Notes: generated by a model from the letters alone, not told the origin. Shown: positions 11,901-22,199, counted from the stretch's first letter. The stretch is DNA of 64,000 nt from Carposina sasakii (GCA_014607495.2 CP053172.1:8260888-8324887); one strand, 5' to 3'. A program made the numbers and translations.

Positions 11901-13681
11901 AAATGTGTTATGATATTAATAATATAATAATAATAATTGTTATCAGAATCTATGTGTCTATTACCTGAAATAAATGAATTTTGAATTAAATGACGATAAA
12001 TCGGTTTATCATATCGTGTTTCGCAGGTCATGCTACTAGAGCAGGTGTGCTTGTCGCTGATCATTAATATCTGTCCATGTTTTGCTAAATTAGGCTGGGG
12101 ATATCCTTTGTGACCCTGCAGTTCTAGCTGCCCCATTTCGGAAACACAGTCGTGTGTTTGTATAAGTGTCATTTTCTATTTTACCCGACTATCAAAGGTG
12201 GCAGTCATGTGTTTGTATAAGTGTCATTTTCTATTTTACCCGACTATCAAAGGTGGCACACAGTCATGTGTTTGTATAAGTGTCATTTTCTATTTTACCC
12301 GACTATCAAAGGTGGCACACAGTCATGTGTTTGTATAAGTGTCATTTCCTATTTCACCCGACTGTCAAAGGTGGCACACAGTCGTGTGTTTGTATAAGTG
12401 TCATTTCCTAGTTCACCCAAACTGTCAAAGATGGCACACAGTCGTGTGTTTGTTTAAGTGTCATTTCCTATTTTACCCGACTGTCAAAGGTGGCACAGAG
12501 TCGTATGTTTGTATAAGTGTCATTTCCTATTTTACCCGACTGTCAAAGGTGGCACACAGTCGTGTGTTTGTATAAGTGTCATTTCCTATTTTACCCGACT
12601 GTTAAAGGTGGCACACAGTCGTGTGTTTGTGTATGTATATCAAAGTTGTTGCAAGTATATGTTTTACACGTATATCCTACTAATCTTATAAACGCGAAAG
12701 TTTGTGAGTACCTATGGATGGATGGATGTTTGGCTTTCACGTAAAAACGGCTGGAGCGATTTTAATAAAATTGGTATGGAGTTAGCTGACACCCTGGATT
12801 AACACATAGGCTGCTTTTGATCCCGGGAAAATATTTTTATCCCGGATAATTTAGACATTATGTTTTTTCTGCAGTCCACGCGGACTAAGTCGCGGGCGTG
12901 CACTAGTTAATTATATTTTCTATGGCAGGCACGACATTCTTCGGCGGCAGTAGACCCGGCATGTTGGACTACATGGTGTGGCCCTGGATAGAGAGACTGT
13001 ACGTACTGCGCTGCGTCAACCAGAAGAAGTTCGACGAGAAAAAGAGTCTATTCCCTAATGTGGTGAGTTCTTTTGATGAGAGACATCTATTGACGCTTCT
13101 GTGTAACTTTTGTTACTGGTATATCCCGTAAATAATACTTCCAAAAAAAACCAGTGATGTGCGCCTTCCAATCGAGAGGCATAGGTTCGATACCAGCCAC
13201 GGGCTTGTACCACTGAATTTATTTAATGTACAGATTTTAATGCCGCTTCCGACCGGAGTGGAGAATGTATAGCAAAGGCAGGTGAAGTTCACTTTGGGTA
13301 TAAGGTTGCACCTCCCAAACATTAGGTTCCAGGATTTTTTCTTAGGGAGCACCATGGGTATATTTGACTATAAATAAGTGGGTAATGTGCTGTGGTGAAA
13401 TCTCCATCAACAGTAGAAAGGTATTACAGAAAAATCCGTCTAGAGGACACGTGCCCCTGTGCATAGATTTTCCTTCTAAATCCTCATAGCTATGGCCTGA
13501 CATTATTATTTAGTGGTATTAATTTTAATTAAATTAATACAATACATGGTATCTCCAGGCCGACTGGGGAGATCAGATGCAGCTCGATGAAGTAGTGAAG
13601 AAGCACGCGACATCGCCAGCGGAATACTTCGAATACTACAAGAACGCTCGTACACACTCTTTAGGCACTTACTACCAATAG
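2904..13681 (+). CDS. GSTO: Omega-class glutathione S-transferase (six coding exons)
   Basis: Cytosolic glutathione-dependent enzyme of the omega class (thioltransferase/dehydroascorbate reductase-type, detoxification). Exons: 2904-2931, 6504-6674, 6972-7138, 11610-11712, 12929-13062 and 13559-13681. All junctions have GT/AG and matching phases, summing to 726 nt, 241 aa. The N-terminal extension and thioredoxin-like fold run from about residue 20 (LRLFHVEMNPYGHR). The glutathione-site segments are KIPVLEIP and FESVVICDYLDEKYP. The helical C-terminal domain follows (RLLIERFNE, GMLDYMVWPWIERLY). The residue at the usual omega catalytic cysteine position is Asn (N29). The introns hold many transposons: intron 3 (4.5 kb) contains a whole DD41D element. 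A copy-1 LTR lies 508 bp upstream. Family identity is confident; the subgroup is not. Confidence 0.93.
3886..4296 (-). mobile_element. A-tailed 410-bp retroposon, copy 1
   Basis: Flanked by a 13-bp direct repeat TGTCTTTGACTTG (3873-3885 and 4297-4309). On the - strand it begins GATTCGGCGGGAAAAGC and ends in an A-rich tail. A second copy with a different target duplication lies at 54422-54828. It holds no long ORF, and I see no clear tRNA-like A/B boxes. It sits in GST intron 1. Confidence 0.8.
4451..4593. mobile_element. 143-bp MITE with GGTCGATTCCGGC termini
   Basis: The two ends are near-perfect inverted repeats of about 30 bp (GGTCGATTCCGGCAGTCACA and its complement). A second copy is at 40321-40464. 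Located in GST intron 1. Confidence 0.8.
4618..4815 (+). repeat. Interspersed lepidopteran repeat (CCGCGACT..GTCCGCGTG type)
   Basis: Begins ACTAGTGGACGCCCGCGACT and continues with a segment found again at 10838-11122, 26158-26390, 47277-47597 and 62780-62955. The superfamily is not certain from sequence alone (SINE, LINE tail or Helitron-like). Confidence 0.65.
5382..5650 (+). repeat. Diverged copy of the same interspersed repeat
   Basis: Starts CTAGCGGCCGCCCGCGACTT, like the repeat at 4618. The rest is too diverged to follow and its right edge is unclear. Confidence 0.35.
6035..6305 (+). repeat. RTE-like LINE 3' tail
   Basis: Ends GGAGGCCTACGTCCAGCAGT followed by a short GGACTGCAATAGGCTGA tail, the usual 3' end of lepidopteran RTE-type LINEs. 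A reverse copy of the same tail lies at 53125-53235. Confidence 0.55.
6504..6674 (+). CDS. GSTO: GSTO exon 2
   Basis: Preceded by TTACCCCAG and followed by GTGAGT. It encodes the first half of the thioredoxin fold, including NPYGHRVLLALEAKKTKYEV and LPEWFRAKNPR. Confidence 0.92.
6972..7138 (+). CDS. GSTO: GSTO exon 3
   Basis: Preceded by AATTCCAG and followed by GTACTT. It encodes KIPVLEIPT, FESVVICDYLDEKYP and the first C-terminal helix (AQDRLLIERFNE). Confidence 0.93.
7260..7630. mobile_element. 371-bp MITE, CAGGGTTAA termini, TA target site
   Basis: Long inverted repeats of about 85 bp (CAGGGTTAATTTTATAACAT at the left, matched in reverse at the right) flanked by TA on both sides. It lies in GST intron 3. 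Confidence 0.75.
7801..7936. mobile_element. 136-bp MITE, CCTAGCATGACC termini
   Basis: Ends CCTAGCATGACC and GGTCATGCTAGG. A second copy at 11749-12035 carries an insertion, so this copy serves as the empty site. Confidence 0.7.
8180..8790 (+). repeat. Left long terminal inverted repeat of the DD41D element
   Basis: About 610 bp, matching 10211-10827 in reverse complement up to the ACATCGCCTT border. It contains an inverted copy of the last codons of the transposase gene. Confidence 0.88.
9192..10274 (+). CDS. DD41D Tc1/mariner-family transposase
   Basis: Cut-and-paste transposase, 360 aa, acting in the nucleus on the element's inverted repeats. Residues about 1-130 hold the DNA-binding helix-turn-helix region (RRTGIPKSEAHRTLQKEGF). 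The RNase-H-like catalytic core shows the first Asp in WTDESHF, the second in QNDGAPCHFA and the third in SPDLNPIDFFVWG. I count 41 residues between the second Asp and the NPID Asp, which is the DD41D (rosa-like) spacing; mariner has 34. The frame is uninterrupted and the catalytic residues are present, so the gene may still work. The last roughly 20 codons lie inside the right terminal repeat. The starts at 9192 and 9214 are in different frames; the 9192 frame is the long one. Confidence 0.92.
   Translation: MSFSSRDYALMHYFYGYAKGNASEAARLYRQQVQNSGEPQPETWPDHRTILRVHNSYMEGRLPGRRPGRPSQMHDPDVVDSVVEEVARDPSVSVRTIERRTGIPKSEAHRTLQKEGFHPYHIQKVQQLKPEDYPRRVAFCQEMLRRQAEDANFFNTILWTDESHFKRCGIFNIHNYHSWSIENPHMTRASNFQEQFSVNLWSGVLNGQLIGPFQLPDRLNGESYLEFLRQDLDGLLENVDLLTRRNMIFQNDGAPCHFARIVRQHLTERFGDKWIGRGGPIAWPPRSPDLNPIDFFVWGYYKELVYAKDIRNIAELRTKLRQAEETIKSNRVAFLRLKYFFLRRCRICIEQEGRHFENFL
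10211..10827 (-). repeat. Right long terminal inverted repeat of the DD41D element
   Basis: Reverse complement of 8180-8790. It carries an extra CTAGGGGTACCC-type stretch near 10768 and includes the transposase C-terminus and stop. Confidence 0.88.
10838..11122 (-). repeat. Interspersed lepidopteran repeat, reverse orientation
   Basis: Same family as 4618-4815, ending CCACGCGGACGGAGTCGCGG then GCGTCCACTAGT. Confidence 0.65.
11199..11459. mobile_element. 261-bp MITE, CAGGGTGTAACA termini, TA target site
   Basis: Inverted ends CAGGGTGTAACAGAAAGGGT and GTTACACCCTG, flanked by TA. A second copy is at 48922-49186; decayed relatives are near 14383-14540 and 19040-19205. It lies in GST intron 3, 150 bp before exon 4. 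Confidence 0.8.
11610..11712 (+). CDS. GSTO: GSTO exon 4
   Basis: Preceded by TTCTCTTTCAG and followed by GTAAGT. It encodes LIKGSLECFDTNFAYGSEQI and the following helix. Confidence 0.92.
11749..12035. mobile_element. CCTAGCATGACC MITE with a nested insertion
   Basis: Matches the 136-bp copy at 7801-7936, but the segment from about 11860 to 11998 is extra. The insert is AT-rich and ends AATGAATTTTGAATT, like a LINE-type retroposed tail. Confidence 0.65.
12145..12635 (+). repeat. 59-bp minisatellite, about eight units
   Basis: Tandem unit containing CAGTCGTGTGTTTGTATAAG, TGTCATTTCCTATTTTACCC and GACTGTCAAAGGTGGCACA. Units vary by a few bases and one lacks four bases. It lies in GST intron 4. 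ORFs read here are repeat translations, not genes. Confidence 0.92.
12675..12905 (-). repeat. Interspersed lepidopteran repeat, reverse orientation
   Basis: Starts at CTACTAATCTTATAAACGCG and ends at CGCGGGCGTGCACTAGT, 24 bp before GST exon 5. Confidence 0.6.
12929..13062 (+). CDS. GSTO: GSTO exon 5
   Basis: Preceded by TATGGCAG and followed by GTGAGT. It encodes FFGGSRPGMLDYMVWPWIER, the conserved core of the C-terminal domain. Confidence 0.93.
13140..13500 (+). repeat. tRNA-like SINE or related repeat fragment
   Basis: Contains CATAGGTTCGATACC, a box-B-like pol III promoter sequence, and typical lepidopteran SINE-like text after it. No full tRNA head or clear ends are visible. It lies in GST intron 5. 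Confidence 0.4.
13559..13681 (+). CDS. GSTO: GSTO exon 6 with stop
   Basis: Preceded by ATCTCCAG. It encodes ADWGDQMQLDEVVKKHA and the C-terminus ending SLGTYYQ, then TAG at 13679-13681. Confidence 0.93.
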   Translation, partial: ADWGDQMQLDEVVKKHATSPAEYFEYYKNARTHSLGTYYQ

Positions 13682-13800
13682 AAATACCCTTGATATACGA
13701 TAGTTTCGCACACGGAGATTTAAACAGATTTAACTCAAATATTATTTTTATTTATATCTACACCACGGCTAGGCTCTGTTCCCGCTAGGAAATCATAGTA

Positions 13801-13806
13801 AATAAA
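13801..13806 (+). terminator. Likely polyadenylation signal of GSTO
   Basis: AATAAA lies 120 bp after the GST stop codon, the first such hexamer on this strand after the stop. Confidence 0.55.
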
Positions 13807-14189
13807 TACTTTTTATTGTTATTTCTTATTCTTATTTAGTTTTATGAAGATAAGAATATTACGAGTATAATGTACTTATACAGAATGTTTTTTACATTTC
13901 CACCCATAACGAAGAGTACGTACTCTATACATAAAATAAAGTAAGTTTATGCCAAAAAAAATGCTGGGAAGCGATGTAATTTTTTTTTAAATTACTTGAT
14001 CGGGCAAAATTTATAGTGTCCAGTTTTCATGCTAGTTTTATCATAGACAGATAGTAATTATTTCTCGTGAAAAAATCTTGCTACGCGTGACTATGTACAT
14101 TTATGCAGAAAAACGCAGTCTATTTAATCAACTTTGGACCCTAATATTTTGAAAACCAGACACTTCCCAGGTATGCTTCCATGGAGAAA

Positions 14190-16014
14190 AACGATCGTGA
14201 TGATGAGGACATTCCATAGTTTTCGGGAACGTTGACGACCAAAAATCATCCTGTATAAAATTTGAATGGCATTTATAGCTCAAAATTGAAGTTTTTTGAG
14301 TTAACTCTCTTTTAATTGTGGTGTGCGTATAAGAATCTACTTGGCGAAAATGTTGCACATCGACATTAACAAGGTGTAGAAAAGGGGTATTTTAAGCAAA
14401 ATGTTATTAAAAAAGCCCATTCAGGAAAAATCACTAAATTTGAGACTCGACATCACATGATTATTTTTCCAGATACATACTCTTGTTCAGACAATCTTGA
14501 AAAATAAACATGACAACCCCTTTTGTTACAACCTGTATAGGTTTATTTATGTATTGTAATTATTATAATGTAAAATACGGCTACGTGTGTGTACACACGT
14601 GTCTTTCCTAAGGTCGATATGCAATACTTAGAGCCGATTATTGTAAGTACCTGCATACCTCATCAGAACACAGCTATCTGATCAAAATATCATAAACACT
14701 GCTGGTCAGTTACCTCCAAACATCAGATGTGGTCAACGGTACCTTATGAGTTACCTATTTATATGTCAATGTGCCTTAGATCAATCTAACATTATACTTG
14801 AAACCAAGCAAGTGCTATATTACCTACCTACTACTAGCGCTGCCAAAAACAAAAATTTGATACCTACCTATTTATTTAATGGCTTAAAAAGAATTTCACA
14901 CACAAGTTTCGTACCTACGTACATACCACAATGTACCCAATCCCGCTACTCCCAGCGGGACCGGTCCACCAGTAGGTACCTCCCTGCCGCTCCCAGGCAG
15001 GGAGACTGCGTCCCCCATTAGGAGGTGTGCCACCGGGCCTTCAGCCCGATGGCTTCACCTAGCCCCATTCCGCCGTCGTCCGCGGGTCCTCTTGAGGACC
15101 ACGAATGTCCCGGTTCTTGAGATATATCGTATCAAGGAACCAGGTCTGCTCGAGCGTTTTCGAGCTAGCTACCGCCCCGACCCTTCAGGCCAAACCGTCT
15201 ACGCGTTACGCACAGAGGAAACCCTATCTTCTCCGCCGTGCCGACTCCCCTATGGAGTGGAGAGAAAGCATGGCCGCACCTCTCCCTCCCCAAACAAAAA
15301 TAAACAAAGACGCAGAGACCCGCGTCTGGGCGGCCTCGCCCCTTAGCTCTATCGCAAGATAGCAGCAACACTCCCGCGGCCCCCAAAGCCGCTACTCCTC
15401 CCGTTTTCCTACGGCATAAATCCAAGTGGACCGCCCTCAGCGGAAAACTTAACGCTCTCTCCGTCCAATATAGCCGGGCCACGAATACGGAACTGGGCAT
15501 CCGGAAATGCCCAGTCTCATGCGCAGACCACCGCGCCCTCACGAGACTCCTCACCGTTGAGAATCTCAATTACCACACCTACGCGCTGCTGGAGTCCGAG
15601 ATCTTAGAGGACCTTAAATCCCAGTCCCTCCCAGTGCATTCGGTTCACCGAATGCAAAACTCACGCTCCAAGACCAAGTACGACATGGTACTTGGTACAT
15701 TAGGTCATTATTTACTTCTTTTTATATATTTTTTTTGTTTTGTGGATCGTTCTTAGGGTTATAAGGTCATAGTTTTAGGATTAATCGATTATCTAACTTT
15801 ACACGTTCCCGATAGAACGCCATCGAACAAGTGCCCCGTTGTTATTAAGTATTCACGTTTTTTTTTTCTTTTTCATTATTTTATAACGTTTTTATGGCAT
15901 ATTATTAAGTTGTTAGATTAAAATTAGGTTTCAATTTGGTTTGTGTTTGTATATTTCAGTTTCGCTGTATATTAGTGTGTTATGTGTTTTTTTATTCATG
16001 TTTTTATTAACTTA
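14190..16014 (+). repeat. Segmental duplication, left copy (about 1.8 kb)
   Basis: Matches 18851-20652 nearly throughout, including non-element flanking sequence (ACTCAAAAAACTTC-type text near 14290, and GTGTGTACACACGTGTC near 14590) and an X-element-like unit. The right copy lacks the transposase piece that follows here at 16015. Confidence 0.85.
14941..16014 (+). pseudogene. Jockey/X-element-like ORF1-only unit A
   Basis: A 5' region with two small hairpins (CCCGCT..AGCGGG and CCTGCC..GGCAGG) is followed by a gag-like ORF1 start near 15049 (MASP) and ORF1 text such as EPGLLERFRASYRPDPSGQT. ORF1 then stops abruptly near 15705 at CATTAGGTC and a 3' tail begins (TGTTTTGTGGATCGTTCTTA). Frames are broken. 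No reverse transcriptase is present. Units B, D and E share the same ORF1-to-tail junction. Confidence 0.7.
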
Positions 16015-16020
16015 TATAAA

Positions 16021-16557
16021 TCCATATCTAAAAAGGTCGTCAACGTTTCAGCAACGGTTCTCAATAAATGTATGGGCAGCAATGCTCGATGATCTACTGA
16101 TCGGTCCAGTAGTACTGCCGGCAAGATTAACCGGGGAACGGTTTTTAGAACTACTGAGAGATGAGTTACCGTTTTTATTAGAAGAAGTGCCTCTTCAAAC
16201 ACGTAGAAGAATGTTTGTTCAAATGGACGGTTGTCCTGCACATTATGCACGTGATGTGAGAACTTTTTTGGATGAAAATTATCCAAACCGTTGGATTGGT
16301 CGGGCAGGGCCTGTGGGATGGCCTGCGCGTTCCCCTGATATGACACCCCTTGATTACTTTTTATGGGGGACAATGAAGCAAAAAGTTTATAACTCCCCCA
16401 TAACACAGAGGCTGAACTGCAAGACAGAATCATGAATTGTTTTGCTGAATTAAAAACTGATGCCGAGATGATTCGCAGAGCCACGCAGCAAATTGTATTA
16501 CGAGCAGGAGTGTGCTTGCAACAAAGAGGTGGACATTTTGAACATTTAATGCACTAG
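16021..16557 (+). pseudogene. Truncated DD41D transposase
   Basis: The C-terminal half of a Tc1/mariner transposase related to, but clearly different from, the one at 9192-10274. The second Asp is seen in QMDGCPAHYA and the third in SPDMTPLDYFLWG, again with 41 residues between. The first Asp and the N-terminal domain are missing. A one-base shift near 16398 breaks the frame; after it the reading continues to RGGHFEHLMH and a stop at 16555-16557. It is embedded in the 3' tail of X-like unit A. About 45 bp of that tail is present on both sides (15966-16014 and 17189-17238). Confidence 0.8.
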
Positions 16558-17240
16558 GTAACGTGCTTAGTTTAAGTTTTATGTGTTTAATTTTAAGCAG
16601 AATTAAGTATGATTTACGTATTTAGCTTATTAATGATTGATGTGATTATTATAATAAGTATTTTTATTTGTAATACCTGTAGAGGGCAAGTATTTAACCA
16701 GTTACGCCTCTGGACTGCCTTGGTTTGATCGCCCATACCAAACATTATGTCTGTATCAGAGACGTGGTAATTTTATTTTAGGAAGCTAATACGATGTAGA
16801 ATAACTTAAAATAATAAAAAAATATTTTTGATTGGAAACTTATTTGAGAAATCTGCCAATTATTGGAGAAAACACTAAAAAAATAGGAAAAAAACTTAAG
16901 TTCTACAAGTTTTTTTTTTATTTATGGTACTTTTGTGTATACATTTTTAATTTTATCAGTACCGCGTATTATTTGCGATCATTACTGTTTTTGTTTCAAC
17001 TTTATAGACCACTTAGTTCAAAAGTTATAACGTTTTCTAATACTTAACTGCCTCAAATAGTAATTCATAAAATAAAAGTCTATGAAAAAAAGAAAAAAAA
17101 TGCCACAGTTATTTTTTTATTTTTCCCGTGGATAAAAATAAGTCTAGCTTCACCCACATCAATATGTGCACTTTATCCAGACTCACACTGTATTAGTGTG
17201 TTATGTGTTTTTTATTAATGTTTTTATTAACTTGCATAAC
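16558..17240. other. AT-rich remnant, no gene seen
   Basis: AT-rich sequence following the truncated transposase; likely the rest of that element and decayed flank. It ends with a repeat of the X-like tail. No supported coding region. Confidence 0.5.
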
Positions 17241-18540
17241 GAATACAAGTTCGCTTTGCTATGTCCAGGTGGGCGATTCGCGGTATTCGCGTCTAGATTA
17301 CGGACGATGAGATGAGGATGATCTTGAGGATGCTATCTTGATGCGTGTATTTTCGACCTTAAGAGGACCTTGAAATGGCTCAGTTCTGCAGGAGCAAGCC
17401 CTGTTTCGCGCTAGTCAAGCTGTCACTTCAGGGCAAACTACGACCGTCCCCGGCCCTTCAGTCGCGTCAGGCACAGCGGAGACCCTTACCTCTCCGCCCT
17501 CATCCCCGATGCCCTGCTCGCATGCCTCTGTAGCCTCCATGGAGGTTGCGAGTCCTCGAGCGAGGCATCACCCTCATCCTCGTCCTCGGCCCGTCCCGAC
17601 TCTCCTATGGAGGAGGAATGGACCACGGTGGAGAAGAAGAGAGGTCGCACCTCTCCCAACAGCAGCGGGGCATCGTCCCCGCTTGCTAAGACGCCGAGGC
17701 CCGCGTCTGGGCGACCTCGCGCCCCGCGTTATCGCAAGATAACATTCCCACGGCTCCTAAAGTTGCTACTCCGTCTCCTGTCTTCCTTCGGGACAAAAAT
17801 AGGTGGACCGCCCTTAGCGGGAAGCTAAACGCGCTCGCTATTAAGTACAGCAGGGCAACCAACACTGAACAGGGCATTCGTATATGCCCTGTATCGTGCA
17901 TCGACCACCGTGCACTAACGAGGCTTCTCACCAGTGAGAAGCTTCACTACCACTAATACGCTCTACCGGAGGAGCGCCAGACCAGGTCTCGGAATCCGAG
18001 GTCCTGGACGATCTCAAGGCGCAAGGCCTTCCAGCCCATTCGGTCAACCGAATGATTAACTCTCGCACCAAGGCCTACTTGGATATGGTATTTGTGACCC
18101 TGGAGCGGTCCGAGACCAGGAAAGGCATTTTCGACATTAGGTCATTATTATTTACTTCTTTTTACATTTCTTTTTTGTTTTGTGGATCGTTCTTAGGGTT
18201 ATAAGGTTATTTTTAGGATTAATCGATTATCACACTTTACGCGTCCCCGAATATCAAGTGCCCCTCTGTTATTATTTATGTTTTTTTTATTTTTTTATTT
18301 CATTTTCATTATTTTATTACGTTTTTTTTATTGCATAGGTATTAAGTTGTTAGAATAAAATTAAGCTGCAATTTGGTTTGTGTATTTCAGTTTATCTGTA
18401 CCTATATTAATTAGTGTGTTGTGTTTTTTATTTATGTTATTATTTACTCAATCGGTAAGTCCATGCGGGTGATACGCGATATTCGCTTATCGATTACGGA
18501 CGATGAGGTTCTTGAGGATACGTACTACCTGATGTAAACC
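17240..18540 (+). pseudogene. Jockey/X-element-like ORF1-only unit B
   Basis: ORF1 is readable from about 17430 to 18137. It includes RDKNRWTALSGKLNALAIKY and IRICPVSCIDHRALTRLL, the region before the zinc knuckles in jockey-clade ORF1 proteins. At GACATTAGGTC (18137) ORF1 is cut and the common 3' tail follows. Frames are interrupted. Confidence 0.7.
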
Positions 18541-18881
18541 GAATGATCAATTCCCGCACCAAGGCCAAGTACGATATGGTACTTGTGACCTTGGAACGGT
18601 CAGAGCCGGGGAAAGGCATCTTCGACATCAAGTCGATATGCGGTCTCTCCGGACTCAGAATTGAGGTCCCCCATAAGAAGGGGATACCCGCGCAGTGTCA
18701 TAACTGGCAAAAGTATGGTCATAGCAGCCGTTTTTGCTTCGCGTCACCTCAGTGCGTGGGCTGCGCTCAGGGCGCTCATCCCAGCAAAGACAAGTCAGTT
18801 GTCCCGGTCAGCTGCACCAATTGTGGCCTGACCGGTCATCCCGCTAACTACCACGATCGTTATGATGAGGAGATTCCGTAG
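18541..18881 (+). pseudogene. ORF1 zinc-knuckle fragment of an X-element-like LINE (unit C)
   Basis: A 112-aa open piece that continues past the cut point used in other units: IFDIKSICGLSGLRIEVPHK, then the CCHC knuckles CHNWQKYGHSSRFC, CVGCAQGAH and CTNCGLTGHPANYH. The first knuckle has Trp for the second Cys. It runs directly into the segmental duplication at 18851. It shows what the ORF1 of the autonomous parent looked like. Confidence 0.8.
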
Positions 18882-20652
18882 TTTTCGGGAACGTTGACGA
18901 CCAAAAATCAAAAATAGAATTTGAATGGCATTTATAGCTCAAAATTAAGTTTTTTGAGTTAACTCTCTTAATCTTAATGTACGTATAATAAGAATCTACT
19001 TGGCGAAAATGTTGCACATCGACATTAACAAGGTGTAGAAAAGGGGTATTTTGAGAAAATGTTATTAAAAAAGCCCATTCTGTGAAAATCACTAAATTTG
19101 AGACTCGACATCACATGATTATTTTTCCAGATACATACTATTGATCAGACAATCTTGAAAAATAAACATGACATAACCCCTTTTGTTACAACCTGAACCT
19201 GTATAAGTTTATTTATGGAAAGTAATTATTATAATGTAAAATACGGCTACGTGTGTGTACACACGTGTCTTTCCTAAGGTCGATATACAATACTTAGAGC
19301 CGATTATTGTAAGTACCTGCATACCTCATCATAACACAGCTATCTGATCAAAATACTATAAACACTGCTGGTCAGTTACCTCCAAACATCAGATGTGGTC
19401 AACGGTACCTTATGAGTTACCTATTTATATGTCAATGTGCCTTAGATCAATCTAACATTATACTTGAAACCAAGCATTCTATATTACCTACCTACTACTA
19501 GCGCTGCCAAAAACAAAAATTGAATACCTACCTATTTATTTCATGGCTTAAAAAAATTTTCACACACAAGTTTCGTACCTACGTACATACCACAATGTAC
19601 CCAATCCCGCTACTCCCAGCGGGACCGGTCCACCAGTAGGTACCTCCCTGCCGCTCCCAGGCAGGGAGACTGCATCCCCCATTAGGAGGTGTGCCACCGG
19701 GCCTTCAGCCCGATGGCTTCACCTAATCCGCCGTCGTCCGTGGGTCCTCCTGATGATCACGAAATGTCCCGGTTCTTAAGATATATCGTATCAAGGAACC
19801 AGGTCTGCTCGAGCGTTTTCGAGCTAGCTACTGCCCCCGACCCTTCAGGCCAAACCGTCTACACGTTACGCACAGAGGAAACCCTATCTTCTCCGCCGTG
19901 CCGACTGCCCTATGGAGGAGGGATGGACCACAGTGGAGAGAAAGCGTGGCCGCACCTCTCCCTCCCCAAACAAAAATAAACAAAGACGCAGAGACCCGCG
20001 TCTGGGCGGCCTCGCCCCTAAGCTCTATCGCAAGATAGCAGCAACACTCCCGCGGCCCCCAAAGCCGCTACTCCTCCCGTTTTCCTACGGCATAAATCCA
20101 AGTGGACCGCCCTCAGCGGATAACTTAACGCTCTCTCCGTCCAATATAGCCGGGCCACGAATACGGAACTGGGCATCCGGAAAGGCCCAGTCTCATGCGC
20201 AGACCACCGCGCCCTCACGAGACTCCTCACCGCTGAGAATCTCAATTACCACACCTACGCGCTGCTGGAGTCCGAGACCTTAAATCCCAGTCCCTCCCAG
20301 TGCATTCGGTTCACCGAATGCAAAACTCACGCTCCAAGACCAAGTACGATATGGTACTTGGTACATTAGGTAATTATTTACTTCTTTTTATATATTTTTT
20401 TGTTTGTTTTGTGGATCGTTCTTAGGCTTATAAGGTCATAGTTTTAGGATTAATCGATTATCTAACTTTACACTATTATTAAGTATTCACGTTATTTTTT
20501 TTCATTTTCATTATTTTATAACGTTTTTTATTGCATATTATTAAGTTGTTAGATTAAAATTAGGTTTCAATTTGGTTTGTGTTTGTATATTTCAGTTTCG
20601 CTGTATATTAGTGTGTTATGTGTTTTTTTATTCATGTTTTTATTAACTTATC
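18851..20652 (+). repeat. Segmental duplication, right copy (about 1.8 kb)
   Basis: Near-identical to 14190-16014. It lacks the transposase insert and so preserves the uninterrupted tail at 20640-20660. Confidence 0.85.
19610..20652 (+). pseudogene. Jockey/X-element-like ORF1-only unit D
   Basis: Copy of unit A inside the right segmental duplication. MASPNPPSSVGPPDDHEMSR starts at 19712. ORF1 ends at the shared junction near 20366 and the 3' tail follows. Confidence 0.7.
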
Positions 20653-22040
20653 TAACGAATACAAGTTCGCTTCGCTAAGTCCAGGTGGGTGATTCCCGGT
20701 ATTCTGCACCTGTTGGGTCACAGTCACCTTGGGGCGATCAGCCAGTGCGTCACGGACTGTTTCGGGCACCCGCCCTCTCGGATTGCAGTGTAGTGTCGTC
20801 GTCCGCTCGGTCTCGCTTCCCCTCCCGGGGAGTCAGGCAGCGCACCGCAGTGCGCCCCACAGACTAAGTAGAGATGCTAAGTGCGCCTCGCGCTCCAGCC
20901 GCGCTCCCGCCTCGCCCGAGTCGTCTCACCGCTCCCGTTGGTGAGATTTTTCTTATTTCAGCGCCCATCTCGGGCAGCACACATCCTCTGAGCACAAGAT
21001 TCTCAGGGGCTCTCTCACATACATCACTTAGGTCACCCGCCCCCGCTACTCCCGGCGGGGTTGGTACTCGCTAGGATCACTAGATCATAGATATATCATA
21101 GATCATAGATCACCGCTCCCAGGCAGGGAGACTTTCGTCTTTCAATGGAGGTGTGCCACCGGGCCTTCAGCCCGATGGCGTCACCTAATCCCGCGGAGTC
21201 CTCGAGTCGTCGCGATGACAGCGAAATCTCAGACCTCGTGAGATACCTAGTAGCTCACGAACCCGGATTACTCGAACGTTTTCGAGCAAACCGTGCCGCC
21301 CCTTCAGGGCAAACCATCCCCGGCCCTTCAGGCCTTTCATCAACCGGCACAGCGGAGACCCTCTCCATGGAGGTTGCAGAGTCCTCGAGCGAGTATATCG
21401 AATTCCCTCCATATCGAACGAAATGGAGAGAAAGCAAGGCCGCACCTCCAACTACCATAGGTACATACGCGCTGCCGGAGCGTCAGCTCCGACCGGTTGT
21501 GCGTGGGTCCCGGTCCAGGTCTCGGAGTCCGAGATCCTTGACGATCTCAAATGACAAGATCTCCCAGTGCATTTAGTCCACCGAATAACAAGTACGACAT
21601 GGCCTTGGAGCGATCTGAGGCTGGAAAAAGCATATTCGACATTAGGTCATTATTTACTTCTTTTTATATTTCATTTTTGTTTTGTGGATCGTTCTTAGGG
21701 TTATAAGGTTATTTTTAGGATTAATCGATTATCACACTTTACGCGTTCCTGAAATAAGGCCATCTATCAAGTGCCCCTCTGTTATTATTTATGTTTTTTT
21801 TTTTTGTTTTCATTATTTTATTACGTTTTTTTTATTGCATAGGTATTAAGTTGTTAGAATAAAATTAAGCTGCAATTTGGTTTGTGTATTTCAGTTTATC
21901 TGTACCTATATTAATTAGTGTGTTGTGTTTTTTATTTATGTTATTATTTACTCAATCAGTCATGCGGGTGATACGCGATATTCGCTTATCGATTACGGAC
22001 GATGAGGTTCATGAGGATACGTACTACCGGATGCGCATTT
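20653..22040 (+). pseudogene. Jockey/X-element-like ORF1-only unit E
   Basis: Has a longer GC-rich 5' region with the hairpin CCCCGC..GCGGGG (about 21040), then MEVCHRAFSPMASPN at 21145 and 143 codons open, including EPGLLERFRANRAAPSGQT. ORF1 is internally shortened, then is cut at GACATTAGGTC (about 21645) and joined to the common tail. Confidence 0.7.
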
Positions 22041-22199
22041 TTTTACCGTAAGACTGTGCGCTCCAGTATCTGTATTTTACGCAATGCTAACTAGAATCTT
22101 AGCCCTTTCTTCCCCTCAAAAAATCCAGTGCTCCAAAGAAAAATTACAAGATTTACAAAATTCTCACACACAAGTTACTAAGGGGACGGTTTCGTATTA

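Noticed and set aside
12339..12744. Three overlapping ORFs of 75-78 codons
   Set aside because: They are translations of the 59-bp minisatellite in different frames.
15165..15569. 134-aa minus ORF
   Set aside because: Antisense shadow of the X-like ORF1 remnant; the same antisense ORF recurs in unit D.
15996..16484. 162-aa minus ORF
   Set aside because: Antisense of the DD41D transposase fragment, which has clear motifs on the plus strand.
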